DNA from: Geobacter sp.
Lineage (GTDB): Bacteria > Desulfobacterota > Desulfuromonadia > Geobacterales > DSM-12255
Length of the DNA: 64,000 nucleotides
Assembly: GCA_009684525.1 (NCBI GenBank)
Contig: WKKR01000001.1
Coordinates: 186,001 to 250,000, forward strand
Direction: 5' to 3'
Shown one piece after another: positions 25,187 through 34,844 of the stretch. Both the position numbers and the translations under genes were made by a program. The first letter of the stretch is position 1. Every line of letters begins with the position of its first letter. Under the pieces are notes generated by a model that ran no database searches, was not told the origin of the DNA, and saw only the letters and a program-made list of their open reading frames with translations.

Positions 25187-25843
25187 GTGAAACGAAAGTC
25201 TGCAGAGACCTATTTTACATCTGAAGAGCAGGAGCGGATCAGCCGTTGTGTGGCAACTGCTGAGTCAGGCACCTCCGGTGAGATTGCCATCATGATCGTC
25301 GATGAGAGCGACCGCTACCGTGAGGCAGAACTGGCCGGAGCACTGTTCCTGTCAGCTTTCTTGGCTCTGGCTGCTGCGCTTTTGACTAGCCATGTCACCA
25401 TCTGGTCATACCTGCCGATGGTGATCCTGCTACTGTTCCCTTGTCGGTGGCTCTTTCGGCGCATCCCCCGCCTCAAGCGTCCCTTTGCCGGTCAACACCG
25501 CATTGCAGAAGCGGTCCGGCAAAGGGCGGTGCGTGCCTTCTTTGAGAAGGGGCTGTATCGTACCCGTGATGAAACCGGTATACTGATCTTCATGTCGCTT
25601 CTGGAGCAGAAGGTCTGGATATTGGGGGACCGGGGTATTAATGAACTGATCGATCCTGCTGCCTGGCACGGTTTCGCGCAAGAACTGGCGACTGGCATGG
25701 CGCAAGGGAAGGGCTGCGATGCGCTCTGCAGCATGATCGGGAAGTGCGGTGCCGAACTTTCGAAGCACTTTCCGCGTTGTGCCGATGACCGTAACGAATT
25801 GTCCGATCAACTCCTCACCGAAGACCATCCTCTGCGACAGTGA
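25187..25843 (+). CDS. Second TPM-domain protein
   Basis: A 218-residue protein that starts at GTG with GAGGGTGGGA upstream. The TPM-like domain is interrupted after residue 40 by two hydrophobic helices (about 45-90) and continues with the block KGLYRTRDETGILIFMSLLEQKVWILGDRGIN (read here as two adjacent strand-helix units, about 120-150). It has no signal peptide and no Gly-rich tail. It is 24 bases after the first TPM gene and completes a lemA-TPM-TPM operon. Confidence 0.85.
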   Translation: MKRKSAETYFTSEEQERISRCVATAESGTSGEIAIMIVDESDRYREAELAGALFLSAFLALAAALLTSHVTIWSYLPMVILLLFPCRWLFRRIPRLKRPFAGQHRIAEAVRQRAVRAFFEKGLYRTRDETGILIFMSLLEQKVWILGDRGINELIDPAAWHGFAQELATGMAQGKGCDALCSMIGKCGAELSKHFPRCADDRNELSDQLLTEDHPLRQ

Positions 25844-25897
25844 CTTTACGATGCCGACCATTTTCCTCTGATCATCCTTTGCCGAATCCCGATTCTG

Positions 25898-26986
25898 TCA
25901 AAATACCGAGTCTATCATGTCGAAATCTATCTCATGGTCGGCATTCGCCTGGATCCATGCCAGTTTCTCCTGATCCTCGGCCGTGATCTTTGAAACGTCC
26001 TCGGTGAGGGCGGTAAAGACGTTGGCCGTTGTTTCCTTGATTCGAATGTAGGGAATGCCGCTTTCGTCGAGGATCTGCTGGCTGATCCCAGTGACCGGCG
26101 CATGTCCGGCGATGATCAACCCGGCTATCTTCTCCTTCCACTCCGGAATATGATACAGCGAGGCAAGCGTGACGATCAGTTCGTCGCGCGACCCTGTTAC
26201 CACCAGCAGGGTGGATTCGAGCAGTGCGTCCACGACCCGCTGGGATGATGCAGCTCCGAGCTGGATGTTGTGGATGATCCGGTTGCGTGCTTCCGGATCC
26301 CCCTGCAACGGCAATTTCAAGAGTTTGGACACGTGGGACAGGGTGGGGTTTGCCAGAATCGGCGAGTAATTGAAGCCGCCGGATACCTCCAGGGAATAAC
26401 TGAAGGCGCGCTTTAGGTATTTAAGGGTAACATCGCGTTTATCAGCGAGAAGTTTGTTTATCATGATGAGCCGGACATCTGCTTCTTCCCGTTGGTGAAG
26501 GGCCAGATTCAGATGTACCGAGTCGATGACATTGCCGATGCCGCTGCCGGTCACGATCATGACCGGCGCTTGGGAAAGCCGGGCGACATGGGCATTGTTG
26601 AGGCCGATGACGGAACCGACGCCACCATGACCTGCCCCCTCGATGATCAACAAGTCGTTCTTCTGGTCAAGCGCTTCTACTGCCCTGACAATTCTCTCTT
26701 CCAGCATTCGCCCATCAATCTTCCCTTCGAGAAACTCCTTGGTAAAACCGCGGTGGAGAGGGACAGGATTCATGAGGGCGATATCCTCTTCCAGACCATA
26801 GGTTTTTGCCATCAGCACGGCATCCATGTCCAGCATCATATCTCCGTATCGCTCTATCTTCGGCCCAATCGGCTTGATGAAACCGACACGTTGGTATTTT
26901 TTCCGCGCCAGGTGCATGAGGGAAATGCTCATGGTGGTTTTTCCGCAATTTTGTCCTGTAGCGGCGATGAATATCCTTTTTGCCAA
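25898..26986 (-). CDS. P-loop/DRTGG-domain protein (phosphotransacetylase N-domain-like)
   Basis: A 362-residue soluble protein. The N-terminal half is a BioD-like P-loop domain with IFIAATGQNCGKTTMSISLM (about 4-23, GxxxxGKTT) and IIEGAGHGGVGS (about 114-125). The C-terminal half has the DRTGG-type domain (about 215-330, with LLVVTGSRDELIVTLAS), as in the N-terminal part of long phosphotransacetylases. No transacetylase domain is present, so it is probably a regulatory or nucleotide-binding stand-alone. The start is TTG with a perfect AGGAGG upstream. It is alone on the minus strand. Confidence 0.85.
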   Translation of the reverse strand: MAKRIFIAATGQNCGKTTMSISLMHLARKKYQRVGFIKPIGPKIERYGDMMLDMDAVLMAKTYGLEEDIALMNPVPLHRGFTKEFLEGKIDGRMLEERIVRAVEALDQKNDLLIIEGAGHGGVGSVIGLNNAHVARLSQAPVMIVTGSGIGNVIDSVHLNLALHQREEADVRLIMINKLLADKRDVTLKYLKRAFSYSLEVSGGFNYSPILANPTLSHVSKLLKLPLQGDPEARNRIIHNIQLGAASSQRVVDALLESTLLVVTGSRDELIVTLASLYHIPEWKEKIAGLIIAGHAPVTGISQQILDESGIPYIRIKETTANVFTALTEDVSKITAEDQEKLAWIQANADHEIDFDMIDSVF

Positions 26987-27098
26987 GGTTTCCCTCCTAA
27001 TGTGTCCATATATGACATTGTCGTTGTGTCATAAACATACCTGTTCGGATAAAAAATGCAAATCGATGGTTGTTGATCAAGCTGGAGATTTCAGTCGA

Positions 27099-29258
27099 TT
27101 ACAGCTGCTCTGCGGGAGATGCTGGGGGTGAGAGAGGAGAGTCAGGACTATTGCCATCAGAGAGACCGTAGAAACGGGCATAGAGCGCGGTGGATGTGAG
27201 GACCTTCTTCACATATTCACGGGTTTCGGCATAGGGGATGTTTTCTATGAACTCTGATGCCGGGAGATCGCCGAAGTCCCGCAGCCAGCGGTCGACGGCA
27301 GTTCCGCCGGCATTGTATGCGGCAATCGCTGCTATCAGATCGCCACGGTAGTTCAGCATGAGATCTTTAAAATGGCTGATGCCCAGAGGGATGTTCTGCT
27401 CAGGTCGGCCGAGTCGCTCGGCATTCATTGTCCCAACACCTGTTTTTGCCACTTGTGCTGCCGTAGCAGGAAGGAGTTGCATGAGGCCGATTGCACCTGC
27501 CGGTGAGACGGCCGTGGGAGAAAAGCTGCTTTCAGCACGGATGATGGCGTAGACGAGGGAGTCGGTGAGGCCGTTTCTGGATGCATGGCTAGAGACAATC
27601 TCACGGAATGCCAGAGGATATTGTAGTGCAAATGAGAGTTGACCCTCTTTGCCAGTCAATCGGGGAGATTCGCTTCTCATCAGATTGTAGGCGCCGTTGT
27701 AGTCGCCCATTTCCAGATAGAGACGGGCCAGCCCAAGGGCTTTACTCCTGTCCCGGTTTTTTGATCTGGAGGCAGAGAGTTCCTTGCGGGCTTCGTCGAA
27801 CAGCCCGCACCCGATGAGGGCCTTGGCTCTTTCAAAGTTCAGGGGAAGGGGAAGGGTATCAAGTGTGTCCTGGGCCAGATGCGGCAGGAGTTCTTCTCCC
27901 TGTTTCTGTCCCTGCCAGTAGGCCATGGAGTAGTAGCTCAGGGGGAATTCCCTGATGAGGGTGGCATAGGTCGTCTGTGCTGCGCTGGTATCTCCGGTAA
28001 GGACCTGGGCTCGGGCCAGCCAGTAAAGCGCCCGGTCACGGCCGGTTTTTCCGTCACTCAGGCGGCGGAACCATTCGGCCGCCCCTTGCCAGTTGCCTGA
28101 CTGATAAGCGCTCCACCCGGATTCCCACAGGATAATCGGTTTCAGCGATGATTCGGGATACTGGTCGTTGAGCCGTTTCAGGATGGAGGATACATCTGCC
28201 CAGCGTTTCTGCGACTTCTTGATATAGGCGGCCTGAAGCAGCGCATTGTCTGCCTCGTCAGCCGTTGGCCAACGGTCAGCCAGTTTCATGAAGGAGTTGA
28301 AGGCCTCTTCAGAATTGCGGTTATTTCTATCCTTACAGCGTGCCAACCAATATGCAGCTTCTGCAGCAGATGCTGTGCCGGCGTCGGCTGCCAGGCGGGT
28401 GAAGAGTTGCTCAGCTTCCTTGATGTGTCGGGTATTAAACAGGGACTGGGCGGTTTTGAAGTCGATCCGTGCAAGGAAATCGTTGCCAAGACCGGTACGG
28501 GGGATTGCCTTGAAGGCGGTGACTGCCTGGCTGAACTTTTTAAGGTCGAACAGGGTTGTGGCACGGCGAAAGAGTTCGTCGGGGGTGAAGGGGGCGACTA
28601 CCCCGCCTGCAGCAGTGAGACGCTGCAAATCTTCATCCGTTTTGGTTGCCAGTGGTGACCCTGGACTGGTGATCCAGAGGGTTCGGAGCACCTTTACTGC
28701 TCCGGTTTTGTCGCCGAGCGCTTCACGGCAGAGCGCGATCTTGTATTGAGCCCGCAAGGCGTCGCTTCCGGCTGGATAACTCTCGATGAATTTCTGGTAG
28801 GCAGTGAGTGCTGCGCTGAAGTCCTTACGCTGGAATTGGATATCGGCAATGAGAAGAAGGGTGGGGCGGAGCAGATAACTCTCGGGACACCGTTTCTGGA
28901 GTGCCAGGAATGCGGTAAGTGCTTCGTCGAGACGGTTGAGGTTTTGCAGTGCCTGGCCCTGATGGTAGAGTATATAATCGGCAAGCAGATCGAAACTGCC
29001 GGAGGCCGCAGAGAGGTAGCGTTGTGCGTTGTCCCACTGTCCGGCCTTGAAGGCTGCCATGCCGGCGACGAAATTGCGTATCCCGCAATCGGGAGATGCC
29101 TCTGCCAATTGCAGGGCAGCGCCGTAGTCCCTGGCACGGAGTTTCTCTGCCGCCGCGGTAAGGGTAGCGCTGGGGAGCGGATACAGCGATGTTTTCATCC
29201 CGGATGCGGGGACGGTCAGCAAAAATATGAATGCGGCCAGGGCGATGCAGCGGAACAC
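27099..29258 (-). CDS. Soluble lytic murein transglycosylase with TPR repeats (Slt70-like)
   Basis: The 719-residue periplasmic enzyme has a signal peptide (1-20), a long region of TPR-like helical repeats (about 30-540) and a C-terminal SLT domain with catalytic Glu576 in RAESSFSPTAVSPAGAIGLMQ (read as two halves: RAESSFSP and AVSPAGAIGLMQ), followed by AAYNAGGTAVDRW. It cleaves peptidoglycan between MurNAc and GlcNAc, releasing anhydromuropeptides. Start is GTG and the ribosome-binding site is weak. It is divergent from rnr with about 215 bases between. Confidence 0.93.
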   Translation of the reverse strand: MFRCIALAAFIFLLTVPASGMKTSLYPLPSATLTAAAEKLRARDYGAALQLAEASPDCGIRNFVAGMAAFKAGQWDNAQRYLSAASGSFDLLADYILYHQGQALQNLNRLDEALTAFLALQKRCPESYLLRPTLLLIADIQFQRKDFSAALTAYQKFIESYPAGSDALRAQYKIALCREALGDKTGAVKVLRTLWITSPGSPLATKTDEDLQRLTAAGGVVAPFTPDELFRRATTLFDLKKFSQAVTAFKAIPRTGLGNDFLARIDFKTAQSLFNTRHIKEAEQLFTRLAADAGTASAAEAAYWLARCKDRNNRNSEEAFNSFMKLADRWPTADEADNALLQAAYIKKSQKRWADVSSILKRLNDQYPESSLKPIILWESGWSAYQSGNWQGAAEWFRRLSDGKTGRDRALYWLARAQVLTGDTSAAQTTYATLIREFPLSYYSMAYWQGQKQGEELLPHLAQDTLDTLPLPLNFERAKALIGCGLFDEARKELSASRSKNRDRSKALGLARLYLEMGDYNGAYNLMRSESPRLTGKEGQLSFALQYPLAFREIVSSHASRNGLTDSLVYAIIRAESSFSPTAVSPAGAIGLMQLLPATAAQVAKTGVGTMNAERLGRPEQNIPLGISHFKDLMLNYRGDLIAAIAAYNAGGTAVDRWLRDFGDLPASEFIENIPYAETREYVKKVLTSTALYARFYGLSDGNSPDSPLSPPASPAEQL

Positions 29259-29474
29259 GTAGTGGAATCCATATTGTCGAAGGGATGTGGCGAATCTGTC
29301 GTATTACATGTGGAACACGACCGATAAAGCGTGGAACCTATGACTGGATAGTAGTCTCAAACGGCTGTGAAATGCAATCGGTTTTTCATGGCGGTCATGG
29401 GAACTGTTTGACACTGCACGGCTGGTCAGGCATATTCGGCATGCCGAAAGAACCGGTCTGGAAGGAGATTTCAT

Positions 29475-31760
29475 ATGCGGGTCACCCGAGAAGAACTGCT
29501 CAGGATTATTGGCGAGCAGGGTGAAGGTATAGTATTGCGTGAACTGCTCCGACTTTGCAAAATTGACCGGACCGAACGCCAGGGATTCAGGCATCTGCTG
29601 TCGCGGCTGGTGGATAGTGGCGAGCTGGCCGTGATGCGTGGTCAACGTTATATCCTGGCCGGCCGAACGGCAGCGGTTACCGGCCGGCTTTCCATGCATC
29701 GAGACGGTTACGGCTTTGTCACTCTTCAGGATGGCGGGTCCGATATCTTCATCCCTGCCCGGGCCTTACGAGACAATATGCATGGAGATCTCGTCGAAGT
29801 GAGCGTGAGTCCGGCAGCCCATGGGGAGCGGCGGGAGGGGAGGATCGTCCGGACTCTGGAACGGGGCCAGCAGACAATCGTCGGCCGCTATGAGTCGGCG
29901 CGCAATGTCGGCCGGGTGATTGCGGACGATCCGCGCATCTCCCAAGCCATTGTGATCCCTGCAGGTGCCGCTGGCAAGGCGCAGAACGGACAGGTGGTAG
30001 TGGTCGGCCTGACCTCGTACCCCACGGAGCGGCGTCCTGCCATGGGGCGGGTGCAGGAGGTGCTGGGATGGCCCGATGATCCCAACGTAGAGGTACTGAC
30101 GGTCGTTCGCAAATATGAGCTGCCGTCCGAATTCCCTCACGATGCACTGGCAGAGGCAAAGAAAGTGGCCCGGCTCACCGATGCCGATCTGGCAGGGCGC
30201 ACCGATCTGCGCGGGCTGACGGTGGTTACCATTGATGGTGAAACAGCGCGGGATTTCGACGATGCGGTCTCGGTGCAGCGAGAACAGCATGGCGATATCC
30301 GGCTCTGGGTTTCCATCGCCGATGTCTCCCATTACGTCAGGCCCGGTTCGGCGCTGGACCGCGAGGCTTATCTGCGCGGGACTTCGGTCTATTTCCCGGA
30401 TCGTTGTCTTCCCATGTTGCCCGAAACCCTTTCCAACGGCATCTGTTCGTTGAACCCACGGGAGGATCGTCTGACCCTGACCGCGGAACTCCTGTTCGAC
30501 GGCGCCGGTGTCCGGAAAGAGGCCCTCTTCTACCCGAGCATCATCCGTAGCTCTGCCAGGCTTACCTACACCCAGGTCGCCCAGGTTCTCGATGAGCGCA
30601 ATCCGCAGGTGATCAGTGAGCTTGGCGGAATCACGGACGACCTGGCAGTCATGGAAGAACTGGCGCGTCGACTGATGGCCCGTCGTCACGAACGGGGCAG
30701 CATCGACTTCGACCTTCCCGAGCCCGAGATCGTCATCGACCTGACCACCGGCGATACCCTTTCCATTGTACGGTCGGTCCGGACAATCGCCCACCGTGTA
30801 ATCGAAGAGTTCATGCTGGCAGCCAATGAAGCGGTTGCAGGTCATCTTGAAGGGAATCAGATCCCTTCCCTGTATCGCATCCATGAGCCTCCTGCGCCAG
30901 AGCGGGTTCTCGCCTTTGCCGAACTGGCAGCTGGTTTCGGCCATAACCTGGACGTCTCGGAGGGGAAGGTGACAGGTTCTCAGCTGCAGGTGCTTCTGGA
31001 AGCGGCGCTCGGTCGTCCAGAAGAGCTGATGCTCAACCGGGTGCTGCTCCGGAGCATGAAACAGGCCCGTTATGCTGCGGAAAACCTGGGACACTTCGGC
31101 CTGGCAGCCCAGACCTATACCCATTTTACCTCTCCGATCCGTCGTTATCCCGATCTTGTGGTGCACCGGATTCTCAAGGGGCAGCTTGCCGGGACGCTTT
31201 CTCTTGTGGAACAGGAGCGTTTGGCCGGGGCACTTCCCGAAATCGGGATGCACACCAGTCGCCGTGAACGGGTTGCCATGGAGGCGGAGCGCGAACTCGT
31301 CGAACTGAAACGGCTTCAGTTCATGGTGGATCGTATTGGCGAAGCGTTTGACGGATTCATCATCGGAGTTACCGGGAGCGGGCTCTTTGTGGAATTGGGA
31401 GAGTTTTTCGTCGAGGGGATGATCCCGGTTACAAGCCTGCAAGATGACTATTATGTCTATCTTGATAAGCAGCACTCTCTGATCGGTTCCAATACGCGAC
31501 GACTCTTCCGCATTGGCGACCGGGTCAGGGTCATGGTCGTGGCTGTCAGCATTGATCGGCGGCAGATCGAGTTTTCGCTGCAGGAGCATACCCCGGTGCA
31601 ACAGACCGATGCGGGATGGGAGATGGAAATTCCCAAGCCTCGACGACCGGTCGGGAGACGTCCCACGGGCAATCGCTCCGGGGGTGAACGGAAGCAGGCT
31701 GGGGGCGGAGGGCCGAAGGGAAAAAACGGGGGGCGCCGCAAAGGGGGCAAGCGCCGTTGA
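29475..31760 (+). CDS. rnr: Ribonuclease R
   Basis: A 761-residue 3'-5' exoribonuclease of the RNase II/RNB family. It has an N-terminal winged helix (1-62), cold-shock domains (about 65-200), the RNB catalytic domain with DGETARDFDDAV (about 255-266, four metal-binding Asp), an S1 domain near residues 625-710, and a basic tail rich in Lys, Arg and Gly, typical of RNase R rather than RNase II. AAGGAG precedes the ATG. It degrades structured RNA and takes part in rRNA and trans-translation quality control. Confidence 0.96.
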   Translation: MRVTREELLRIIGEQGEGIVLRELLRLCKIDRTERQGFRHLLSRLVDSGELAVMRGQRYILAGRTAAVTGRLSMHRDGYGFVTLQDGGSDIFIPARALRDNMHGDLVEVSVSPAAHGERREGRIVRTLERGQQTIVGRYESARNVGRVIADDPRISQAIVIPAGAAGKAQNGQVVVVGLTSYPTERRPAMGRVQEVLGWPDDPNVEVLTVVRKYELPSEFPHDALAEAKKVARLTDADLAGRTDLRGLTVVTIDGETARDFDDAVSVQREQHGDIRLWVSIADVSHYVRPGSALDREAYLRGTSVYFPDRCLPMLPETLSNGICSLNPREDRLTLTAELLFDGAGVRKEALFYPSIIRSSARLTYTQVAQVLDERNPQVISELGGITDDLAVMEELARRLMARRHERGSIDFDLPEPEIVIDLTTGDTLSIVRSVRTIAHRVIEEFMLAANEAVAGHLEGNQIPSLYRIHEPPAPERVLAFAELAAGFGHNLDVSEGKVTGSQLQVLLEAALGRPEELMLNRVLLRSMKQARYAAENLGHFGLAAQTYTHFTSPIRRYPDLVVHRILKGQLAGTLSLVEQERLAGALPEIGMHTSRRERVAMEAERELVELKRLQFMVDRIGEAFDGFIIGVTGSGLFVELGEFFVEGMIPVTSLQDDYYVYLDKQHSLIGSNTRRLFRIGDRVRVMVVAVSIDRRQIEFSLQEHTPVQQTDAGWEMEIPKPRRPVGRRPTGNRSGGERKQAGGGGPKGKNGGRRKGGKRR

Positions 31761-31973
31761 TTCCCTGCCGGGATGTTTGTTGTGCTATTAGGAGCCAGCG
31801 CAGCTCTACAGGCTCAATGAGAGCTGTGTATACGCATCAAACCGTACGGGATGGTGCCTGAGCAGGCTTGAGGCCTGACGTGCCGCCGTTCTTCCCGTTA
31901 AATCGGTTGCGCCTCTCCGTTCAACTGTGCTAATCTGCATCGATTTTGGAATGCTCTTGATGGACGGGGATTC

Positions 31974-32825
31974 ATGGGAGACGAGAAGGTCCTGCCGTTT
32001 ATTGAACATCTGGTGGAATTGCGTCGCCGGCTGATTGTCATTGTCATTGCCGTGGTGATTGGTATGGGAGTATCCTGGAATTTTTCCGGTCCCTTGCTCG
32101 GCTTTGTGGAAAGGCCGCTGACCGGCAAGACCTATCTGTCGGAGATCAAAAAGACCGCCTACCTCAAGGTCAAGGAACACTTTCCTTCACTCTACATTCG
32201 GTACAAACTCGACAAGGAGATAGAGATCCAGCACCGCGAGCGGCAGCTCAACTACAGTGCGCCCCTTGAGCCTTTCTTCGTCCAATGCAAGATATCCGCA
32301 ATTGCCGGATTCATCCTGGTGCTCCCCGTGGTTTTCTATCAGCTCTGGCTCTTCATAGCTCCTGGGCTTACCGGTCGGGAAAAACGGCTGGTGCTCCCGT
32401 TCGTGATTGTCGGCACCATAAGTTTCTGCATTGGTGCCATGTTCTTCCTGGTCGTCATATGGCCAGTCATTATCAATTTCTCCCTTTCCTATGAGGCTGA
32501 AGGACTGCAAAGCTGGTTCAATCTCAGTGCCTATGTCAATTTCTGTCTCAGGTTGATCCTGATCTTCGGCCTGATTTTCGAGCTTCCTGTGGTTATGCTG
32601 CTGTTGTCGCGGTTCGGCATCGTCACCCGGGCCTTTCTTGCCCGCAACCGCAAGTATGCCCTGTTGGCAAGCTCGATAATTGCTGCTTTTCACGCTGATC
32701 TCATCACCATGTTCGTGGTGATGGCTCCCCTTTATCTGATGTACGAGATAAGCATCTGGGTTGTCTGGCTGTTCGGGAGAAAGCGTGAAGTAGCTCCCGG
32801 CAACCTGCCGGCACCCACCGACTAG
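31974..32825 (+). CDS. tatC: Sec-independent translocase subunit TatC
   Basis: A 283-residue inner-membrane protein with six predicted helices. The N-terminal signature PFIEHLVELRRRLIV (about 8-22) and the conserved Phe-rich second helix, plus the periplasmic Pro/Glu-containing loops, identify TatC, the receptor for twin-arginine signal peptides. A 50-residue stretch between helices 1 and 2 (about 60-100, KTAYLKVKEHFPSLYIRYK...) is longer than in E. coli TatC. No tatA or tatB is adjacent in this window. A GGACGGGGA block precedes the ATG. Confidence 0.93.
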   Translation: MGDEKVLPFIEHLVELRRRLIVIVIAVVIGMGVSWNFSGPLLGFVERPLTGKTYLSEIKKTAYLKVKEHFPSLYIRYKLDKEIEIQHRERQLNYSAPLEPFFVQCKISAIAGFILVLPVVFYQLWLFIAPGLTGREKRLVLPFVIVGTISFCIGAMFFLVVIWPVIINFSLSYEAEGLQSWFNLSAYVNFCLRLILIFGLIFELPVVMLLLSRFGIVTRAFLARNRKYALLASSIIAAFHADLITMFVVMAPLYLMYEISIWVVWLFGRKREVAPGNLPAPTD

Positions 32826-32845
32826 ACCCGTGAGGCACAATCTGC

Positions 32846-33832
32846 ATGGAGATTTTCCGTTCACTTGACGATATCCCGGTCGGTCTTGGGAAAACCGTTG
32901 TCACCATCGGCAATTTCGACGGTATCCATTTGGGGCACCGCGCGATCTTCCGCCGGGTGCGGCGTGCTGCTGCGGCAATTCATGGTGTTTCGGTGGTCAT
33001 TACCTTTGTGCCTCATCCCCTGAAGGTGATCCCGAATCCCAAGAAACAGATCTGCCTTATCAATACCTACGCTGAAAAAGAAAACCTCATCTCCGCATCG
33101 GGGATTGACTATCTGCTGGCGATACCTTTTACGAAAGAGTTTGCGGGACTTTCTGCACGTGAATTCGTTACCGACGTACTGGTGAAGCGCCTGGGGGTAT
33201 CCCGCCTCATAATTGGCTACGATTATTCATTCGGCCGCGACCGGGAGGGGACGGTGGCGATGCTGGCTGAAATGGGCCGCGAGCTTGGATTCGCTGTGGA
33301 AGTCCTGGAGCCGATTGGGCATGACGGTGAACCCTATAGCAGCACGCAGGTGAGGAAGATGATCAAGGCAGGGGAGGTGGCCGGGGTAGTGCCGCTCCTC
33401 GGCCGCCAGTACTCGTTGAGCGGTATTGTGGTCTCCGGGCACCATCGCGGCAGCGGTCTCGGTTTTCCTACGGCAAACATCCGCACCGAGAAAGAGTTGA
33501 TCCCCAAAAGTGGCGTCTATGCCGTCAAGGTGAAACTGGATAACACCCTGTACGATGGCGCCTGCAACATCGGGGCTAATCCGACCTTTGGCAATGAGGA
33601 AATTTCCATTGAGGTCTTTCTCTTTGATTTCACCGGGGATCTCTATGGCAGGGAATTGCGATTCTATTTCATTGCGAGAATTCGTGATGAACGGCGTTTT
33701 CCCGATCCAGAGGCGTTGCGGCTGGCGATAGCCGGCGATGTTGCCCGCTGTCGCGAGATACTTTCATCAACCGAACTGATCGAGTATCATGAGTATCTGC
33801 AGGAGGAGGCTGATGGCATCGTTCAAGGTTGA
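32846..33832 (+). CDS. ribF: Bifunctional riboflavin kinase / FAD synthetase
   Basis: The 328-residue enzyme has the N-terminal FAD-synthetase nucleotidyltransferase domain with VTIGNFDGIHLGH (19-31) and the GYDYSFGRDREG motif (about 130), and the C-terminal riboflavin kinase domain with GRQYSLSGIVVSGHHRGSGL and LGFPTANI (about 190-215). It makes FMN then FAD from riboflavin. It follows tatC by 20 bases and overlaps the next gene by 20 bases. Confidence 0.96.
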   Translation: MEIFRSLDDIPVGLGKTVVTIGNFDGIHLGHRAIFRRVRRAAAAIHGVSVVITFVPHPLKVIPNPKKQICLINTYAEKENLISASGIDYLLAIPFTKEFAGLSAREFVTDVLVKRLGVSRLIIGYDYSFGRDREGTVAMLAEMGRELGFAVEVLEPIGHDGEPYSSTQVRKMIKAGEVAGVVPLLGRQYSLSGIVVSGHHRGSGLGFPTANIRTEKELIPKSGVYAVKVKLDNTLYDGACNIGANPTFGNEEISIEVFLFDFTGDLYGRELRFYFIARIRDERRFPDPEALRLAIAGDVARCREILSSTELIEYHEYLQEEADGIVQG

Positions 33833-34844
33833 CAGGAAATTCCTGGTCGGCCTGGTTGTCAGTGCCGTCTGTCTAGCCTTTCTGCTGCGCAAGATGGATC
33901 TTGCCAAGCTTGTCGACGCCTTCCGGACCATGGAGACCGTTTACCTCATTCCTGCCATTGGTTTGACGTTCATAAGCTATTATTTTCGGGCAGTGCGCTG
34001 GCGGTTTCTCCTTCTCCCCATCAAGCGGGTCTCAATGTGGCCGCTTGTATCCGCAACCCTCATCGGCTACATGGCCAATAATCTTCTTCCGGCCCGGCTT
34101 GGGGAATTCGTCCGTGCCTATGTGCTGGCGCAACGAGAAGAGCTTCCCACCGGGCAGGTCTTTGCCACGCTGGTTCTGGACCGGTTGTACGATGGTTTCA
34201 CGGTCCTTCTCATCCTTCTGATCACCTTTTTTACGCTGAAGCTGCCGACAGGGATGGAAACCATCCAGCAGGCGATGGTGACAGGGGGGTATGTTACCCT
34301 TGCCGTCTATCTCTGCTGTATCGCATTCATCGTGGTCCTGCGCCGCCGTACCGCATGGACGCTCAGGGTCGTCGAGACGGTGCTGCGGCCCTTTCCCGAA
34401 AAGATCAGCAGTCGTATCGTGGTGGCACTCTCTTCATTTATCGGAGGGTTAAGGATTTCAACGCGAGCCGTGGAACTGCTGGCACTGCTGGCAACCTCAC
34501 TGGTGATCTGGACATTTGCCACCTGGCCGATTGATCTGGTACTCCGAGCCTTCGGGATCATGCTTCCCATTACCGCTGCCATGTTCATCATGGTTTTCCT
34601 TGTCTTTGCGGTAATGGTCCCGGCCGCACCAGGCTATGTGGGTACATATCATGCGGCCTGCGTCTATGGGCTCATGGCATTCCGTATCCCATTGGAACAG
34701 GCAATGAGCGTTGCCCTGGTCATCCACGGGATAAGCTTTTTCCCCGTTATCATTGCCGGGCTCTTCTGTGGCTGGCGTGACAACCTTTCGCTACGTGCAA
34801 TCAGTGCCAGATCCTCACAACAGGAGCTTACCCGTGAACAGTGA
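33813..34844 (+). CDS. Lysylphosphatidylglycerol synthase TM-region/flippase-like membrane protein
   Basis: A 343-residue protein with eight or so membrane helices and the LPG_synthase_TM (UPF0104) signature: RAVRWRFLLLPIKR, the block MANNLLPARLGEFVRAYVLA (about 85-104) and AAPGYVGTYHAACVYGL near the C-terminus. The transferase domain of MprF is absent, so it is the stand-alone flippase-like type that often moves lipid-linked sugars or lipids. The ATG has AGGAGGAGG upstream. It overlaps both neighbours and is adjacent to a membrane glycosyltransferase, which suggests that they share a lipid substrate. Confidence 0.85.
   Translation: MASFKVDRKFLVGLVVSAVCLAFLLRKMDLAKLVDAFRTMETVYLIPAIGLTFISYYFRAVRWRFLLLPIKRVSMWPLVSATLIGYMANNLLPARLGEFVRAYVLAQREELPTGQVFATLVLDRLYDGFTVLLILLITFFTLKLPTGMETIQQAMVTGGYVTLAVYLCCIAFIVVLRRRTAWTLRVVETVLRPFPEKISSRIVVALSSFIGGLRISTRAVELLALLATSLVIWTFATWPIDLVLRAFGIMLPITAAMFIMVFLVFAVMVPAAPGYVGTYHAACVYGLMAFRIPLEQAMSVALVIHGISFFPVIIAGLFCGWRDNLSLRAISARSSQQELTREQ

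Noticed and set aside
29766-31601. Long minus-strand open frame (about 611 codons) opposite RNase R
   Set aside because: It mirrors the codon pattern of rnr, has no domain logic and no start signal; it is an antisense shadow.
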